Below, piece by piece: positions 44,442 to 52,831 of a stretch of DNA of 64,000 nt. Source of the DNA: Gracilariopsis chorda. Taxonomy: Eukaryota; Rhodophyta; Florideophyceae; Gracilariales; Gracilariaceae. The first letter of the stretch is position 1, and each line of letters starts with the position of its first letter. The notes under the pieces are model-generated. The model searched no databases and was not told the DNA's origin. It worked only from the letters and a program-made list of their open reading frames with translations. A program made the translations under genes and the position numbers. Where the stretch lies: positions 141,806 to 205,805 of the forward strand of contig NBIV01000151.1 in assembly GCA_003194525.1 (NCBI GenBank), written 5' to 3'.

Positions 44442-46259
44442 TCATGACCGTTGAATCTGGGTGGCCCGTTTTTGATTTTTCCAAAAATCGTGCCAATACG
44501 ACGTGTATAGTTGAATCTGACGGTTTCGGCGGGCCCGAGTGTTGGCCCTGTAGACGTTCCGCATTCCTGCACGGCCATGCGCACGCTGTTTAAAGTCTGC
44601 AGACTTTAAACAGGGTACCGCACTGATGACATGGCGGCTGACACTGTCGCCCTTCTTGAACAAGAGCGTACGTGGCCACTTCTCTCGAATTCCATGACGT
44701 GGCAGCTGACACTCAATCCAGGCTTGGAACTGGCGCCAATACTTCTTCATCTGTGGATGGAATCTGCACTTCACGAGGGATCCTAGGTCAGGAGGCTCCC
44801 GTTCCGCGCGTTCGAGATACTTTGCCCTGTCACGGTAGCTTACATAATCCAGCGCAGCGCGTAGATACTTTCCAGTGTATCCTCGATGCGCCAACATTCT
44901 GAACAAGTGAGCCACTTTGGCCTTCCACGTGCGTTCATCGGTGGTGTTCCGTAAATAGCGAATCAGTTCGCCCTTAACTACACCGGTGAACGTGTGCGTG
45001 GGATGGTTGGACTTGCCATGGAGGTACAGGAACTTGGAGATAGGCTTAGTGTACACCTTAACGTCCACGAGATTGTGGAAGAAGAATCTCCGCCCTTTGT
45101 ATATCTCCAGGTCCAGATAGACTGCCTTCTTTTCACGGATATCCCATGTCATGCGTAGGTTCGAACATGTGTTCAGTCGTTGCATGAGCAGGTCGGCAGC
45201 CTCTCTGTTCCGCAGTATCACGAGACCATCATCAATGTAGCGACGGTTGATGATGACACTGCTGACAAAGTCCTTGAAGATCCTTCGGAACTTATAGAAC
45301 AGGTACAGATTGGCAAAGGCAGGAGCTACGGCTGTTCCTGTTGCTGTGCCAACCAACTGTCTATGTACCCCATGTCCATCAGTCACGTAGTTGTTGTACA
45401 TGATTAACTGTAGTACTCGACACCAGAAGCCATTGTCAGCCATGAAGATCTTAGGTTGCTCCTTGGTTAACAGTCGTATGGCGTCCTTGATGTCGATACT
45501 GGGGTAACACCTCTCCACGTCATACGTTAAGAAAACGCAATCAGTAGGGAGGCGTATTTGTTCCAATTGCCGCACGGTCTGCCAGCTATTAACGGAAATA
45601 GCCGGTATCTTGAGTACCAGTTCGTTGAGGATGGTACTCAATTTTCTAGACAAATCCGCAGTGATATATGAATGCGATACGGTGATAGGTCTAGACTTGA
45701 CCGTGGGCTTGTGGATTTTCGGCAGTACATAGAAGGGTGCTGGGTCTTTGGCTCCTTGTGCATAGTGGAGGATCTCGTCATTGAACTTGCGTCCTTTTTG
45801 ACATACTTCGAGAATCACCAGGAGGTTACCGAGCAGGCTTCTAAGGGGGAAGGCACTGACTTCGGAGAATGCACCCTCGTGGATCTCCTTCTGCACAAGA
45901 CCGTCGTAGAACTCTCGGCTCATAAGCGTGAGACCAAGGTTCTTGTCGGCTTCTTTGATGACCCAGTCCATCTTCTTAATGTACCGGATTCCTCGCATCA
46001 ATGTAAGATGCAAGGATGGAGGTCGATCAATCCCCATACGAGTAATCTCTCTCTCAAGCTTTCCTTTGACTCGTATGTTGGAGGGAATGTCGACTCTCCC
46101 TTGCCCAGTTCCGAGTTCCTTGAAAAGTTGATCCACTGTGTCTTGCAGACATACCTTCAGTGGAGTTCTGAGCATGAACCCACCCCCAACCGAGAGTACC
46201 TTTTTGACGTCATATGGTACTTCGGAATCGGGAATTCCTACGGGTGGGTTGTACTTCAA
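44442..46259 (-). CDS. Penelope-like reverse transcriptase, unit 1
   Basis: A 605-residue RT of the endonuclease-lacking Penelope type; PLE reverse transcriptases are relatives of telomerase RT. Motifs by residue: EADKNLGLTLM (103-113), a PLE hallmark; FYVLPKIHKP (176-185); SRPIT (189-193); motif A TYDVERCYPSI with catalytic D247; motif B GTATGTAVAPAFANLYL (304-320); motif C RRYIDDGLVIL with D343-D344; motif D/E YLDLEIY; and the PLE-type thumb LYLHGKSNHPTHTFTGVVKG. After the thumb a basic tail ends at residue 605; no GIY-YIG domain follows. The first codon of the displayed ORF is TTG; the frame is open further upstream to about 46,345, so translation likely comes from ORF1 by -1 frameshifting. 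Confidence 0.92.
   Translation of the reverse strand: MKYNPPVGIPDSEVPYDVKKVLSVGGGFMLRTPLKVCLQDTVDQLFKELGTGQGRVDIPSNIRVKGKLEREITRMGIDRPPSLHLTLMRGIRYIKKMDWVIKEADKNLGLTLMSREFYDGLVQKEIHEGAFSEVSAFPLRSLLGNLLVILEVCQKGRKFNDEILHYAQGAKDPAPFYVLPKIHKPTVKSRPITVSHSYITADLSRKLSTILNELVLKIPAISVNSWQTVRQLEQIRLPTDCVFLTYDVERCYPSIDIKDAIRLLTKEQPKIFMADNGFWCRVLQLIMYNNYVTDGHGVHRQLVGTATGTAVAPAFANLYLFYKFRRIFKDFVSSVIINRRYIDDGLVILRNREAADLLMQRLNTCSNLRMTWDIREKKAVYLDLEIYKGRRFFFHNLVDVKVYTKPISKFLYLHGKSNHPTHTFTGVVKGELIRYLRNTTDERTWKAKVAHLFRMLAHRGYTGKYLRAALDYVSYRDRAKYLERAEREPPDLGSLVKCRFHPQMKKYWRQFQAWIECQLPRHGIREKWPRTLLFKKGDSVSRHVISAVPCLKSADFKQRAHGRAGMRNVYRANTRARRNRQIQLYTSYWHDFWKNQKRATQIQRS
44586..44613. repeat. 28-bp perfect palindrome in RT coding sequence
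   Basis: CTGTTTAAAGTCTG followed by its exact reverse complement, inside the RT tail (codons for LKSADFKQ). Also at 47849-47876, 51114-51141, 57657-57684 and 60917-60944; unit 4 has one extra A. Confidence 0.9.
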
Positions 46260-46269
46260 CTCCTTCGTA

Positions 46270-47205
46270 TCAAAGGAACCGGGCTTCCTCAGCCGAGAAC
46301 GGTTTAGTTTTGCTTGGCGCCCCGTCCGGCGGCGCCTCGCTTTCCGTTCTTTGGCTTCGGCTTTCCTCTCGACTTCGTTTTCCCCCAGATTGTTGTTGGC
46401 TTTTAGGGGTTTTGGGTTTCCCTTTAGGGGTTTTTAGGGGTCCCTCGCCTCTGGGGGGTTTATGAGAATTCTTAAGAGAACTAATGTCCTTCTTAAGTTG
46501 CTTCATCTCCTCCCGCAGCCGATCGACCCCCGCAGTTGCAGGAGCCTCCACTTCATCGGCCTCGGCGGCGGTTTTCTTCAGGAGGTCAGCGTTCTTCTTC
46601 TCATTTTCCACGAAGTGTCGGAAAGAGCTCTTAAGTTCAGTCTGAAGCCGGCTTTTCTCAAGTGAAGATTCGAGAAACTCCTTATAGCGGTTGAGAACGG
46701 AGGTCACTTGCGACTCTGCCATTTGTTTGGCAATGTGGTACGCATCGAATAGTGACTCCTCCAGCTTCTCCGTGGCTTCAGTGAATAGGCCTTTTCTCTC
46801 GTCAGCGAGGGCTTTTAGATCGGTAGCCCGGGCTTTGACGACAAGATCCAGCGTAGCAGTAACGAATGCATGCGCAATGTCCTTGAACTTAGAGTCAAAC
46901 TCATCAACCTGGGAACTCGGGAGTTGAGGCATTCGGGGCAAGACAATGGACTTTGGCACTGTCCCGTTGTCCTGATGCTTCATAAGTTCATCCAGGATGA
47001 TGCTTCTGCGAGCGATCTTCTCATCTACCTCAAGGATCTTCTTGCGATAAGGAGCGCAGACGCGATCCAAATGAGGCTTCACCACAGCATAGAGTTCATC
47101 GTCGGTATAATCCTTCTCCTCGTCGGCTGGAGATTGAAATGGATTTGCTTCGACTTCCTCTTCGGCTGGATGCTCGGCCATCTGTCGGGTGATGCGGCGA
47201 GACAT
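46270..47205 (-). CDS. PLE ORF1, unit 1 (altered C-terminus)
   Basis: Begins MSRRITRQMAEHPAEEEVEA at a good ATG just inside the 5' end of the unit. The first 270 residues equal unit 2 ORF1, with an acidic N-terminus, long helices (KALADERKGLFTEATEKLEE, LREEMKQLKKDISSL) that look like a coiled coil, and a basic KTPKGKPKTPK stretch. Because one C is missing from the run at 46,382, the last 40 residues are in another frame (ending EEARFL), so the usual RGKPKPKNGKRG basic tail is lost. It probably binds RNA or forms multimers in the RNP; that is inference from position and composition. Confidence 0.8.
   Translation of the reverse strand: MSRRITRQMAEHPAEEEVEANPFQSPADEEKDYTDDELYAVVKPHLDRVCAPYRKKILEVDEKIARRSIILDELMKHQDNGTVPKSIVLPRMPQLPSSQVDEFDSKFKDIAHAFVTATLDLVVKARATDLKALADERKGLFTEATEKLEESLFDAYHIAKQMAESQVTSVLNRYKEFLESSLEKSRLQTELKSSFRHFVENEKKNADLLKKTAAEADEVEAPATAGVDRLREEMKQLKKDISSLKNSHKPPRGEGPLKTPKGKPKTPKSQQQSGGKRSREESRSQRTESEAPPDGAPSKTKPFSAEEARFL
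46400..46440 (-). repeat. Telomere-like tract inside ORF1 coding region
   Basis: The plus strand reads TTTTAGGGGTTTTGGG, then CTTTAGGGG and TTTTTAGGGG in succession; on the minus strand this codes for GPLKTPKGKPKTPK. It is present in all complete units (unit 2: 49,664-49,704). Confidence 0.85.
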
Positions 47206-47400
47206 GGTGAAAGAGACTTGATCGGCGACGGCAACTACCCCACGGCGATTAGGGGTTTTTTCCTTTTTAGGGGGTTGAGGGTGTGCGGCGTCGCGCAGGG
47301 AGCATAAGGGGGAGAGAGAGACGGCTTAAGGACTTAGAGTCCTCGGAAAGGGAGGGGGAGCAGCAGGGAAGGGGGGGAAGAAGGGAAAGAGGGAAAGGTT

Positions 47401-47436
47401 GGCAGAGCGCTTTCGTCTTTACGACTCCTCAGTGCC
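47401..47436 (-). ncRNA. Type I hammerhead ribozyme, unit 2
   Basis: Identical core to the unit 1 copy. It stands about 195 bp upstream of ORF1 of unit 1 and 50-60 bp downstream of the TATA box, so a transcript of unit 1 would carry it near its 5' end. Confidence 0.88.
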
Positions 47437-47488
47437 TTGGTTGTTGGGGTGAGGAAGGAAGGAGATGGCCAGAGGGGAGTCTGGCACT

Positions 47489-47497
47489 CCTTATATA
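47489..47497 (-). promoter_or_regulatory. TATA box in the 3' region of unit 2 (drives unit 1)
   Basis: TATATAAGG on the minus strand, in GGATATATAAGGAG context. Transcription would start about 30 bp to the left (near 47,460), run through the ribozyme and into ORF1 of unit 1. The same box occurs at 44226-44234 (unit 1, facing the telomeric array), 50754-50762, 54009-54017, 57290-57297 (slightly changed), 60557-60565 and 63820-63828. Confidence 0.6.
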
Positions 47498-47704
47498 TCC
47501 TCCAGATACCCTAGCACTGCTCTATCCTTTTCTACGCTGCATCCAGCAGTTTCTACGCAGGTTTCTACGGAGGGGGATCCAGGAGGATCCGTTACGTCTA
47601 TCTGTAAACATCATGACCGTTTGTCACGTAACCACCACGTTATCGGCAACAAGACCGTTACAACAAGGCGTGTAGGCTGTGACAACTTGTCCGTTACGAA
47701 ACTG

Positions 47705-49522
47705 TCATGACCGTTGAATCTGGGTGGCCCGTTTTTGATTTTTCCAAAAATCGTGCCAATACGACGTGTATAGTTGAATCTGACGGTTTCGGCGGGCCCG
47801 AGTGTTGGCCCTGTAGACGTTCCGCATTCCTGCACGGCCATGCGCACGCTGTTTAAAGTCTGCAGACTTTAAACAGGGTACCGCACTGATGGCATGGCGG
47901 CTGACACTGTCGCCGTTCTTGAACAAGAGCGTACGTGGCCACTTCTCTCGAATTCCATGACGTGGCAGCTGACACTCAATCCAGGCTTGGAACTGGCGCC
48001 AATACTTCTTCATCTGTGGATGGAATCTGCACTTCACGAGGGATCCTAGGTCAGGAGGCTCCCGTTCCGCGCGTTCGAGATACTTTGCCCTGTCACGGTA
48101 GCTTACATAATCCAGCGCAGCGCGTAGATACTTTCCAGTGTATCCTCGATGCGCCAACATTCTGAACAAGTGAGCCACCTTGGCCTTCCACGTGCGTTCA
48201 TCGGTGGTGTTCCGTAAATAGCGAATCAGTTCGCCCTTAACTACACCGGTGAACGTGTGCGTGGGATGGTTGGACTTGCCATGGAGGTACAGGAACTTGG
48301 AGATAGGCTTAGTGTACACCTTAACGTCCACGAGATTGTGGAAGAAGAATCTCCGCCCTTTGTATATCTCCAGGTCCAGATAGACTGCCTTCTTTTCACT
48401 GATATCCCATGTCATGCGTAGGTTCGAACATGTGTTCAGTCGTTGCATGAGCAGGTCGGCAGCCTCTCTGTTCCGCAGTATCACGAGACCATCATCAATG
48501 TAGCGACGGTTGATGATGACACTGCTGACAAAGTCCTTGAAGATCCTTCGGAACTTATAGAACAGGTACAGATTGGCAAAGGCAGGAGCTACGGCTGTTC
48601 CTGTTGCTGTGCCAACCAACTGTCTATGTACCCCATGTCCATCAGTCACGTAGTTGTTGTACATGATTAACTGTAGTACTCGACGCCAGAAGCCATTGTC
48701 AGCCATGAAGATCTTAGGTTGCTCCTTGGTTAACAGTCGTATGGCGTCCTTGATGTCGATACTGGGGTAACACCTCTCCACGTCATACGTTAAGAAAACG
48801 CAATCAGTAGGGAGGCGTATTTGTTCCAATTGCCGCACGGTCTGCCAGCTATTAACGGAAATAGCCGGTATCTTGAGTACCAGTTCGTTGAGGATGGTAC
48901 TCAATTTTCTAGACAAATCCGCAGTGATATATGAATGCGATGCGGTGATAGGTCTAGACTTGACCGTGGGCTTGTGGATCTTCGGCAGTACATAGAAGGG
49001 TGCTGGGTCTTTGGCTCCTTGTGCATAGTGGAGGATCTCGTCATTGAACTTGCGTCCTTTTTGACATACTTCGAGAATCACCAGGAGGTTACCGAGCAGG
49101 CTTCTAAGGGGGAAGGCACTGACTTCGGAGAATGCACCCTCGTGGATCTCCTTCTGCACAAGACCGTCGTAGAACTCTCGGCTCATAAGCGTGAGACCAA
49201 GGTTCTTGTCGGCTTCTTTGATGACCCAGTCCATCTTCTTAATGTACCGGATTCCTCGCATCAATGTAAGATGCAAGGATGGAGGTCGATCAATCCCCAT
49301 ACGAGTAATCTCTCTCTCAAGCTTTCCTTTGACTCGTATGTTGGAGGGAATGTCGACTCTCCCTTGCCCAGTTCCGAGTTCCTTGAAAAGTTGATCCACT
49401 GTGTCTTGCAGACATACCTTCAGTGGAGTTCTGAGCATGAACCCACCCCCAACCGAGAGTACCTTTTTGACGTCATATGGTACTTCGGAATCGGGAATTC
49501 CTACGGGTGGGTTGTACTTCAA
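47705..49522 (-). CDS. Penelope-like reverse transcriptase, unit 2
   Basis: Full-length 605-residue RT, nearly identical to unit 1 (a few changes such as Ala for Val in the SHSYIT region and Ser for Arg before KKAVYL). All catalytic motifs are present (YDVERCYPS, GTAVAPAFANLY, YIDDG) and no endonuclease follows. With ORF1 intact as well, this is the most likely functional copy in the window. The 28-bp palindrome lies in its last 55 codons. Confidence 0.93.
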   Translation of the reverse strand: MKYNPPVGIPDSEVPYDVKKVLSVGGGFMLRTPLKVCLQDTVDQLFKELGTGQGRVDIPSNIRVKGKLEREITRMGIDRPPSLHLTLMRGIRYIKKMDWVIKEADKNLGLTLMSREFYDGLVQKEIHEGAFSEVSAFPLRSLLGNLLVILEVCQKGRKFNDEILHYAQGAKDPAPFYVLPKIHKPTVKSRPITASHSYITADLSRKLSTILNELVLKIPAISVNSWQTVRQLEQIRLPTDCVFLTYDVERCYPSIDIKDAIRLLTKEQPKIFMADNGFWRRVLQLIMYNNYVTDGHGVHRQLVGTATGTAVAPAFANLYLFYKFRRIFKDFVSSVIINRRYIDDGLVILRNREAADLLMQRLNTCSNLRMTWDISEKKAVYLDLEIYKGRRFFFHNLVDVKVYTKPISKFLYLHGKSNHPTHTFTGVVKGELIRYLRNTTDERTWKAKVAHLFRMLAHRGYTGKYLRAALDYVSYRDRAKYLERAEREPPDLGSLVKCRFHPQMKKYWRQFQAWIECQLPRHGIREKWPRTLLFKNGDSVSRHAISAVPCLKSADFKQRAHGRAGMRNVYRANTRARRNRQIQLYTSYWHDFWKNQKRATQIQRS

Positions 49523-49566
49523 CTCCTTCGTATCAAAGGAACCGGGCTTCCTCAGCCGAGAACGGT

Positions 49567-50469
49567 TTAGTTTTGCTTGGCGCCCCGTCCGGCGGCGCCT
49601 CGCTTTCCGTTCTTTGGCTTCGGCTTTCCTCTCGACTTCGTTTTCCCCCCAGATTGTTGTTGGCTTTTAGGGGTTTTGGGTTTCCCTTTAGGGGTTTTTA
49701 GGGGTCCCTCGCCTCTGGGGGGTTTATGAGAATTCTTAAGAGAACTAATGTCCTTCTTAAGTTGCTTCATCTCCTCCCGCAGCCGATCGACCCCCGCAGT
49801 TGCAGGAGCCTCCACTTCATCGGCCTCGGCGGCGGTTTTCTTCAGGAGGTCAGCGTTCTTCTTCTCATTTTCCACGAAGTGTCGGAAAGAGCTCTTAAGT
49901 TCAGTCTGAAGCCGGCTTTTCTCAAGTGAAGATTCGAGAAACTCCTTATAGCGGTTGAGAACGGAGGTCACTTGCGACTCTGCCATTTGTTTGGCAATGT
50001 GGTACGCATCGAATAGTGACTCCTCCAGCTTCTCCGTGGCTTCAGTGAATAGGCCTTTTCTCTCGTCAGCGAGGGCTTTTAGATCGGTAGCCCGGGCTTT
50101 GACGACAAGATCCAGCGTAGCAGTAACGAATGCATGCGCAATGTCCTTGAACTTAGAGTCAAACTCATCAACCTGGGAACTCGGGAGTTGAGGCATTCGG
50201 GGCAAGACAATGGACTTTGGCACTGTCCCGTTGTCCTGATGCTTCATAAGTTCATCCAGGATGATGCTTCTGCGAGCGATCTTCTCATCTACCTCAAGGA
50301 TCTTCTTGCGATAAGGAGCGCAGACGCGATCCAAATGAGGCTTCACCACAGCATAGAGTTCATCGTCGGTATAATCCTTCTCCTCGTCGGCTGGAGATTG
50401 AAATGGATTTGCTTCGACTTCCTCTTCGGCTGGATGCTCGGCCATCTGTCGGGTGATGCGGCGAGACAT
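49567..50469 (-). CDS. PLE ORF1, unit 2 (complete)
   Basis: 300 residues from ATG at 50,469 to TAA at 49,567. Acidic N-terminus; central helices; a coiled-coil-like LREEMKQLKKDISSLKNS at about 228-245; then a basic, Pro/Lys-rich tail with KTPKGKPKTPK and SRGKPKPKNGKRG. The KTPK part is encoded by telomere-like DNA (49,664-49,704). ORF1 overlaps RT in the -1 frame; the slip-site equivalent here reads A_AAG_AAC. No CCHC zinc knuckle is visible. Function is inferred: RNP or telomere-end binding for the element RNA. Confidence 0.88.
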   Translation of the reverse strand: MSRRITRQMAEHPAEEEVEANPFQSPADEEKDYTDDELYAVVKPHLDRVCAPYRKKILEVDEKIARRSIILDELMKHQDNGTVPKSIVLPRMPQLPSSQVDEFDSKFKDIAHAFVTATLDLVVKARATDLKALADERKGLFTEATEKLEESLFDAYHIAKQMAESQVTSVLNRYKEFLESSLEKSRLQTELKSSFRHFVENEKKNADLLKKTAAEADEVEAPATAGVDRLREEMKQLKKDISSLKNSHKPPRGEGPLKTPKGKPKTPKSQQQSGGKTKSRGKPKPKNGKRGAAGRGAKQN

Positions 50470-50665
50470 GGTGAAAGAGACTTGATCGGCGACGGCAACT
50501 ACCCCACGGCGATTAGGGGTTTTTTTCCTTTTTAGGGGGTTGAGGGTGTGCGGCGTCGCGCAGGGAGCATAAGGGGGAGAGAGAGACGGCTTAAGGACTT
50601 AGAGTCCTCGGAAAGGGAGGGGGAGCAGCAGGGAAGGGGGGGAAGAAGGGAAAGAGGGAAAGGTT

Positions 50666-50701
50666 GGCAGAGCGCTTTCGTCTTTACGACTCCTCAGTGC
50701 C
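50666..50701 (-). ncRNA. Type I hammerhead ribozyme, unit 3
   Basis: Same 36-nt motif without change, placed upstream of unit 2 ORF1. Confidence 0.88.
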
Positions 50702-50969
50702 TTGGTTGTTGGGGTGAGGAAGGAAGGAGATGGCCAGAGGGGAGTCTGGCACTCCTTATATATCCTCCAGATACCCTAGCACTGCTCTATCCTTTTCTAC
50801 GCTGCATCCAGCAGTTTCTACGCAGGTTTCTACGGAGGGGGATCCAGGAGGATCCGTTACGTCTATCTGTAAACATCATGACCGTTTGTCACGTAACCAC
50901 CACGTTATCGGCAACAAGACCGTTACAACAAGGCGTGTAGGCTGTGACAACTTGTCCGTTACGAAACTG

Positions 50970-52787
50970 TCATGACCGTTGAATCTGGGTGGCCCGTTTT
51001 TGATTTTTCCAAAAATCGTGCCAATACGACGTGTATAGTTGAATCTGACGGTTTCGGCGGGCCCGAGTGTTGGCCCTGTAGACGTTCCGCATTCCTGCAC
51101 GGCCATGCGCACGCTGTTTAAAGTCTGCAGACTTTAAACAGGGTACCGCACTGATGGCATGGCGGCTGACACTGTCGCCGTTCTTGAACAAGAGCGTACG
51201 TGGCCACTTCTCTCGAATTCCATGACGTGGCAGCTGACACTCAATCCAGGCTTGGAACTGGCGCCAATACTTCTTCATCTGTGGATGGAATCTGCACTTC
51301 ACGAGGGATCCTAGGTCAGGAGGCTCCCGTTCCGCGCGTTCGAGATACTTTGCCCTGTCACGGTAGCTTACATAATCCAGCGCAGCGCGTAGATACTTTC
51401 CAGTGTATCCTCGATGCGCCAACATTCTGAACAAGTGAGCCACCTTGGCCTTCCACGTGCGTTCATCGGTGGTGTTCCGTAAATAGCGAATCAGTTCGCC
51501 CTTAACTACACCGGTGAACGTGTGCGTGGGATGGTTGGACTTGCCATGGAGGTACAGGAACTTGGAGATAGGCTTAGTGTACACCTTAACGTCCACGAGA
51601 TTGTGGAAGAAGAATCTCCGCCCTTTGTATATCTCCAGGTCCAGATAGACTGCCTTCTTTTCACTGATATCCCATGTCATGCGTAGGTTCGAACATGTGT
51701 TCAGTCGTTGCATGAGCAGGTCGGCAGCCTCTCTGTTCCGCAGTATCACGAGACCATCATCAATGTAGCGACGGTTGATGATGACACTGCTGACAAAGTC
51801 CTTGAAGATCCTTCGGAACTTATAGAACAGGTACAGATTGGCAAAGGCAGGAGCTACGGCTGTTCCTGTTGCTGTGCCAACCAACTGTCTATGTACCCCA
51901 TGTCCATCAGTCACGTAGTTGTTGTACATGATTAACTGTAGTACTCGACGCCAGAAGCCATTGTCAGCCATGAAGATCTTAGGTTGCTCCTTGGTTAACA
52001 GTCGTATGGCGTCCTTGATGTCGATACTGGGGTAACACCTCTCCACGTCATACGTTAAGAAAACGCAATCAGTAGGGAGGCGTATTTGTTCCAATTGCCG
52101 CACGGTCTGCCAGCTATTAACGGAAATAGCCGGTATCTTGAGTACCAGTTCGTTGAGGATGGTACTCAATTTTCTAGACAAATCCGCAGTGATATATGAA
52201 TGCGATGCGGTGATAGGTCTAGACTTGACCGTGGGCTTGTGGATCTTCGGCAGTACATAGAAGGGTGCTGGGTCTTTGGCTCCTTGTGCATAGTGGAGGA
52301 TCTCGTCATTGAACTTGCGTCCTTTTTGACATACTTCGAGAATCACCAGGAGGTTACCGAGCAGGCTTCTAAGGGGGAAGGCACTGACTTCGGAGAATGC
52401 ACCCTCGTGGATCTCCTTCTGCACAAGACCGTCGTAGAACTCTCGGCTCATAAGCGTGAGACCAAGGTTCTTGTCGGCTTCTTTGATGACCCAGTCCATC
52501 TTCTTAATGTACCGGATTCCTCGCATCAATGTAAGATGCAAGGATGGAGGTCGATCAATCCCCATACGAGTAATCTCTCTCTCAAGCTTTCCTTTGACTC
52601 GTATGTTGGAGGGAATGTCGACTCTCCCTTGCCCAGTTCCGAGTTCCTTGAAAAGTTGATCCAATGTGTCTTGCAGACATACCTTCAGTGGAGTTCTGAG
52701 CATGAACCCACCCCCAACCGAGAGTACCTTTTTGACGTCATATGGTACATCGGAATCGGGAATTCCTACGGGTGGGTTGTACTTCAA
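50970..52787 (-). CDS. Penelope-like reverse transcriptase, unit 3
   Basis: A third full-length RT, differing from unit 2 in only a few residues (Asp for Glu near the start, Leu for Val in QDTLDQLF). All RT motifs are retained. Upstream the slip-site is the canonical A_AAA_AAC (52,874-52,880), but the ORF1 of this unit is broken, so it could not make the full fusion. Confidence 0.92.
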   Translation of the reverse strand: MKYNPPVGIPDSDVPYDVKKVLSVGGGFMLRTPLKVCLQDTLDQLFKELGTGQGRVDIPSNIRVKGKLEREITRMGIDRPPSLHLTLMRGIRYIKKMDWVIKEADKNLGLTLMSREFYDGLVQKEIHEGAFSEVSAFPLRSLLGNLLVILEVCQKGRKFNDEILHYAQGAKDPAPFYVLPKIHKPTVKSRPITASHSYITADLSRKLSTILNELVLKIPAISVNSWQTVRQLEQIRLPTDCVFLTYDVERCYPSIDIKDAIRLLTKEQPKIFMADNGFWRRVLQLIMYNNYVTDGHGVHRQLVGTATGTAVAPAFANLYLFYKFRRIFKDFVSSVIINRRYIDDGLVILRNREAADLLMQRLNTCSNLRMTWDISEKKAVYLDLEIYKGRRFFFHNLVDVKVYTKPISKFLYLHGKSNHPTHTFTGVVKGELIRYLRNTTDERTWKAKVAHLFRMLAHRGYTGKYLRAALDYVSYRDRAKYLERAEREPPDLGSLVKCRFHPQMKKYWRQFQAWIECQLPRHGIREKWPRTLLFKNGDSVSRHAISAVPCLKSADFKQRAHGRAGMRNVYRANTRARRNRQIQLYTSYWHDFWKNQKRATQIQRS

Positions 52788-52831
52788 CTCCTTCGGATCA
52801 AAAGAACCGGGCTTCCTCAGCCGAGAACGGT

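Larger units (their letters stand above)
43991..47254 (-). mobile_element. Telomeric Penelope-like element, unit 1
   Basis: First of seven tandem units, about 3,264 bp. It meets the telomeric array with its 3' end. It contains (minus strand, 5' to 3') ORF1 47,205-46,270, RT 46,259-44,442, then a 3' region with a TATA box and a hammerhead ribozyme. Compared with unit 2 its ORF1 has one C deleted in a C run (5 C instead of 6 at 46,382), so the ORF1 tail is in a different frame. RT is full length. Confidence 0.9.
47255..50519 (-). mobile_element. Telomeric Penelope-like element, unit 2
   Basis: Second unit, about 3,265 bp, the best-preserved copy: both ORF1 and RT are open. Its 3' region (47,255-47,704) faces the 5' end of unit 1 and holds the TATA box and ribozyme for the neighbour. 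A short TTAGGGGTTTTTT tract marks the joint. Confidence 0.9.

Noticed and set aside
44442-46259. RT as telomerase (TERT), group II intron or LINE RT
   Set aside because: The DKNLG motif, YIDDG and the SNHP-type thumb are Penelope-like. There is no TERT N-terminal RNA-binding domain, no maturase domain, and no APE or RLE endonuclease.
45672-46307. 211-codon plus-strand ORF repeated in units 1, 2, 3 and 6
   Set aside because: It is the antisense of the RT N-terminal region. Its conservation follows from RT, it has no motif of its own, and it breaks where RT breaks.
47283-47675. 130-codon plus-strand ORF at each joint (MRRRAGSIRGRERR)
   Set aside because: It is antisense to the ribozyme/promoter block, is low-complexity Arg/Glu/Gly sequence, and has no recognisable domain.
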